A program made the position numbers and the translations under genes. The notes below the pieces were generated by a model. It was not told the DNA's origin. It searched no databases and worked only from the letters and a program-made list of their open reading frames with translations. A stretch of DNA of 64,000 bases from Streptomyces sp. NL15-2K (GTDB taxonomy: Bacteria > Actinomycetota > Actinomycetes > Streptomycetales > Streptomycetaceae), in assembly GCF_030551255.1 (NCBI RefSeq), contig NZ_CP130630.1:10477001-10541000 (forward strand), read 5' to 3'. Within the stretch, counting starts at the first letter, position 1, and the number at the start of each line of letters is the position of its first letter. Positions 61,174 through 64,000 of the stretch are shown one piece after another.

Positions 61174-62691
61174 ATGGCATCAGAACCACCGCTGCTCAGC
61201 ATGTCCGGCATCACCAAGTCGTTCCCCGGAGTCCGGGCCCTCGACGGCGTCGACCTCGACGTCCAGGCCGGCGAGGTGCACTGCCTGCTCGGCCAGAACG
61301 GGGCCGGCAAGTCCACGCTCATCAAGGTCCTCGCCGGTGCCCACCAGCCCGACACCGGCACCATCCGCTGGCGTGGTGAGGACGTCACCCTCCGCTCGCC
61401 GATCGCCGCGATGCGCCTCGGCATCGCCACCATCTACCAGGAACTCGACCTGGTGGAGCACCTGTCCGTGGCGGAGAATGTCCACCTCGGCCATGAACCC
61501 ACGGCGGCCGGGTTCGTCGTACGAGGCAAGGTCGCACGAGCCTCAACAGCCGCTCTGTTGAGGCGACTTGGACATCCAGAGATCGATCCGGTCCGCATGG
61601 TGGGGGAGCTGCCGGCCGCCCAGCAGCAGATCGTGTCCATGGCCCGGGCACTCTCGCACGACGTCCGGCTCATCGTGATGGACGAGCCCTCCGCCGCCCT
61701 CGACCCGGACGAGGTCGACAACCTCTTCCGGATCGTCGGCGACCTCACCGCCGACGGTGTCGCCGTCGTCTACATCTCCCACCGCCTGGAGGAGATCCGC
61801 CGGATCGGCGACCGGGTGACCGTCCTGAAGGACGGGCGGGCCGTCGCGGTCGGGCTGCCCGCGAAGACTACGCCGACCCGCGAGGTCGTCGCGCTGATGA
61901 CGGGACGCAACGTCGAGTACGTCTTCCCGGAGCGGCCCGCGACGGCACCGGACGGCACGCCCGTTCTGGAGGTCCGGGGGCTGGCCCGGGAGGGCGAGTT
62001 CGAGCCGCTCGACCTGCACGTCCGGCCAGGCGAGATCGTCGGCCTGGCGGGACTCCTCGGCTCGGGCCGCTCCGAGATCCTGGAGACGATCTACGGCGCC
62101 CGCAAGCCCACTGCCGGTCAAGTCCTCGTCGACGGGCGGGCGTTGCGGCCCGGCAGTGTGCGCGCCGCCGTCCGCGCCGGGCTCGGACTCGCCCCCGAGG
62201 AACGCAAGGCCCAGGCGCTGCTGATGCTGGAGTCGGTCACCCGCAACGTCTCCGTCTCCTCCATGTCCCGCTTCTCCCGCGGCGGTTGGATCGACCGGGG
62301 CGCCGAACACGGCGCGGCACGGGCCGCCACCCGGGAGCTGTCGCTGCGCCCCGACAACCCGTCCGTGCCGGTGCGCACCCTGTCCGGCGGCAACCAGCAG
62401 AAGGCCGTCCTGGCGCGCTGGCTGCTGCGCGGCTGCCGGGTGCTGCTGCTCGACGAGCCGACCCGCGGGGTCGACGTCGGCGCCCGCGCCGAACTGTATG
62501 CAGTCGTCCGTCGACTGGCTAATGAAGGCCTCGCAGTGCTGCTCGTCTCCAGCGAGGTCCCCGAGGTGCTCGGCCTCGCCGACCGCGTCCTGGTGCTCCG
62601 CGAGGGCAGCGTCGTCCACACGGCGCCCGCCCACGACCTGGACGAACACCGCGTACTCGACCTCGTCATGGAAGGAAGCCCCGCGTCATGA
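61174..62691 (+). CDS. Sugar ABC transporter ATP-binding protein (XylG/RbsA type)
   Basis: 505 residues, ATG start with AAGGGGAA upstream. Two nucleotide-binding domains in one chain: the first with Walker A GQNGAGKST near residue 44 and DEPSAALD, the second with the degenerate loop GLLGSGRSE and signature LSGGNQQKAVLARWL, then DEPTRGVDVGA. This is the carbohydrate uptake CUT2 type. Its stop overlaps the permease ATG (ATGA). A patch near 62494-62530 uses A/T-ending codons. By position it energises a pentose or related sugar importer under the ROK regulator. Confidence 0.92.
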   Translation: MASEPPLLSMSGITKSFPGVRALDGVDLDVQAGEVHCLLGQNGAGKSTLIKVLAGAHQPDTGTIRWRGEDVTLRSPIAAMRLGIATIYQELDLVEHLSVAENVHLGHEPTAAGFVVRGKVARASTAALLRRLGHPEIDPVRMVGELPAAQQQIVSMARALSHDVRLIVMDEPSAALDPDEVDNLFRIVGDLTADGVAVVYISHRLEEIRRIGDRVTVLKDGRAVAVGLPAKTTPTREVVALMTGRNVEYVFPERPATAPDGTPVLEVRGLAREGEFEPLDLHVRPGEIVGLAGLLGSGRSEILETIYGARKPTAGQVLVDGRALRPGSVRAAVRAGLGLAPEERKAQALLMLESVTRNVSVSSMSRFSRGGWIDRGAEHGAARAATRELSLRPDNPSVPVRTLSGGNQQKAVLARWLLRGCRVLLLDEPTRGVDVGARAELYAVVRRLANEGLAVLLVSSEVPEVLGLADRVLVLREGSVVHTAPAHDLDEHRVLDLVMEGSPAS

Positions 62692-63707
62692 CGCAGCCCG
62701 TCTCCCCACCCAGGGACAGCGCCGACAAGGTGCCCCCGGTGGCCCAAGCTCCCGCCTGGCGCGCCCTCGTGTTCCGCGCCGACGTCCGCACCCTCTCCCT
62801 CCTAGGCGTGCTCGCCGTACTGATCCTGATCGGCGGCATCACCAAGCCCGACGAGTTCCTCGACACGCGCAACCTCCAACTCGTGCTCACCCAGGCCTCG
62901 GTGATCGGCGTCGTCACCGTCGGGATGACCTTCGTCATCACCTCCGGCGGCATCGACCTGTCCGTCGGCGCGATCGTCGCGCTGGCCTCGGTATGGGCGA
63001 CCACCGTCGCCACGCAGGAGTACGGCTTCGGCGGCATCCTCTTCACCTCGGTCCTCGTCGGACTCGGATGCGGCCTGGTCAACGGACTGCTCATCGCATA
63101 CGGCGGAATGGTCCCCTTCATCGCCACGCTCGCCATGCTGGCCTCCGCGCGCGGCCTGGCCCTGCAGATCACCGACGGCCGCACGCAGATCGTCACCGTC
63201 GACGGCATCCTCGACCTCGGCGAACGCGACGCGTACGTCCTCGGGATCCCGCCGCTGGTGATGGTGTTCGCGGTCGTGACGATCATCGGCTGGCTGCTGC
63301 TGAACCGCACCACCTTCGGGCGCCGCACGGTCGCCGTCGGCGGCAACGCGGAGGCGGCCCGGCTCGCCGGCATCGACGTACGCCGCCAGCGGCTGTACCT
63401 CTACCTGCTGTCCGGACTGTGCTGCGGCATCGCCGCCTTCCTGCTGATCATCCTGTCCGGATCCGGCCAGAACACCAACGGCAACCTCTACGAGCTCGAC
63501 GCCATCGCCGCCGCGATCATCGGCGGCACGCTGCTCAGCGGGGGTCGCGGCACCATCACCGGCTCCGTGCTCGGCGTCCTGATCTTCACCACGATCACCA
63601 ACATCTTCGCCCTGAACAACCTGCAGAGCGACGTCCAGCAGATCGCCAAGGGCGCGATCATCGTCGCCGCCGTGCTGGTCCAGCGCCGTACCGCGAGCAC
63701 GAACTGA
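62688..63707 (+). CDS. Sugar ABC transporter permease (XylH/RbsC type)
   Basis: 339 residues; start overlaps the ATPase stop. Nine to ten hydrophobic helices with the CUT2 permease motifs GMTFVITSGGIDLSVGAIVAL, YGGMVPFIATLAMLASARG and TTFGRRTVAVGGNAEAARLAGI. It forms the membrane channel of the importer. The binding-protein gene begins 17 bases downstream. Confidence 0.92.
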   Translation: MTQPVSPPRDSADKVPPVAQAPAWRALVFRADVRTLSLLGVLAVLILIGGITKPDEFLDTRNLQLVLTQASVIGVVTVGMTFVITSGGIDLSVGAIVALASVWATTVATQEYGFGGILFTSVLVGLGCGLVNGLLIAYGGMVPFIATLAMLASARGLALQITDGRTQIVTVDGILDLGERDAYVLGIPPLVMVFAVVTIIGWLLLNRTTFGRRTVAVGGNAEAARLAGIDVRRQRLYLYLLSGLCCGIAAFLLIILSGSGQNTNGNLYELDAIAAAIIGGTLLSGGRGTITGSVLGVLIFTTITNIFALNNLQSDVQQIAKGAIIVAAVLVQRRTASTN

Positions 63708-63724
63708 GGAAAGGGTTCACCGCC

Positions 63725-64000
63725 ATGCCAGAGCCGACGTCATTCACCAGCCGCTTCACCAGTCGCAGAGGACTGTTCCTCGGGACCGCCGCCGTCTCGG
63801 CCGGTGCCCTCCTCACAGGTTGCACCAGCAACGAGTCGAGCGACGACGAACCCGCAGCGAACGACCAGCCGGCCGCCGAGGACAAGCCCGGCAAGCAGGT
63901 CACCATCGGCTTCGCCGGCCCGCAGGCCGACCACGGCTGGCTCAACGCCATCAACGACAACGCCAAGAAGCGGGCCGAGAAATACTCCGACGTCACCCTG
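63725..64000 (+). CDS. Sugar-binding lipoprotein of the ABC transporter, 3' truncated by window edge
   Basis: The first 92 residues are visible; ATG preceded by AGGAAAGG. An N-terminal signal with TSRRGLFLGTAAVSAGALL and lipobox LLTGC suggests a lipoprotein, possibly exported by Tat because of the paired Arg. An acidic spacer (NESSDDEPAAND) precedes the binding domain, whose start QVTIGFAGPQADHGWLNAIN resembles periplasmic-binding protein type I sugar receptors. It completes the ATPase-permease-receptor operon. Confidence 0.88.
   Translation, partial: MPEPTSFTSRFTSRRGLFLGTAAVSAGALLTGCTSNESSDDEPAANDQPAAEDKPGKQVTIGFAGPQADHGWLNAINDNAKKRAEKYSDVTL

Overview
The window reads as chromosomal DNA of a Streptomyces (or very close actinomycete). 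GC is very high with strong GC3 bias, GTG starts are frequent, one gene carries a rare TTA codon, and several families and sites are typical of the genus: a Scr1-type HTH regulator beside a DUF574-type methyltransferase, HspR-type (HAIR) and CebR-type operators, CBM2-tagged cellulases and a Rok7B7-like ROK regulator. No rRNA, tRNA, CRISPR array, prophage or replication origin was seen. The first and last genes are cut by the window edges.

Layout. 0-5 kb: a 5'-truncated alkaline-phosphatase-superfamily gene, then a translationally coupled pair of a MoxR-type AAA ATPase and a zincin-VWA protein, then OsmC. 5-10 kb: a CorA-like membrane protein coupled to a glycerophosphodiester phosphodiesterase, a solitary dnaK behind a HAIR-like operator, and a small secreted repeat protein. 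10-18 kb: a block of regulators and small metabolic genes (DUF574 methyltransferase, Scr1-type HTH, XRE regulator, ADP-ribosylglycohydrolase, pterin dehydratase, methyltransferase, and a WYL regulator divergent from a two-gene operon of unknown function across a perfect inverted repeat). 18-31 kb: a biomass-degradation cluster of PL11 rhamnogalacturonan lyase, IS30 element, GH74-CBM2, CBM2-GH48, CBM2-GH5 and CBM2-GH6; GH48 and GH5 diverge over two CebR-like boxes. 31-48 kb: methyltransferase, GT39-like protein, a frameshifted HTH-STAND-propeller gene, SDR, GH75 chitosanase, aldo/keto reductase, acyl-CoA synthetase, LysR regulator and BASS transporter, a beta-propeller protein, GH33 sialidase, and a MarR regulator divergent from a quinone oxidoreductase.

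48-59 kb: a formate-oxidation locus. One leftward operon encodes a PanE-like reductase, the Mo-cofactor half of a formate dehydrogenase, a fused NuoE-NuoF subunit (frameshifted in a 7-base homopolymer), a multi-cluster Fe-S subunit and FdhD. Diverging from it is an oxalate/formate-type MFS transporter with a 44-residue partner protein. A GntR regulator 3 kb away shares operator-like motifs with this divergent promoter. A KAS III gene and a frameshifted NmrA-like gene are nearby. 59-64 kb: a ROK regulator, then a sugar ABC transporter operon (ATPase, permease, lipoprotein binding protein).

The most unusual window-wide feature is a set of short tandem arrays (13, 14, about 16, 17 and 21 bp units) lying just upstream of genes, some reaching into the translation start region. 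A second is a recurring GCATAC/GTATNC hexamer found both in these arrays and in AT-rich codon patches inside genes. Three genes carry single-base frame disruptions; whether these are biological or sequence errors cannot be decided from the sequence.
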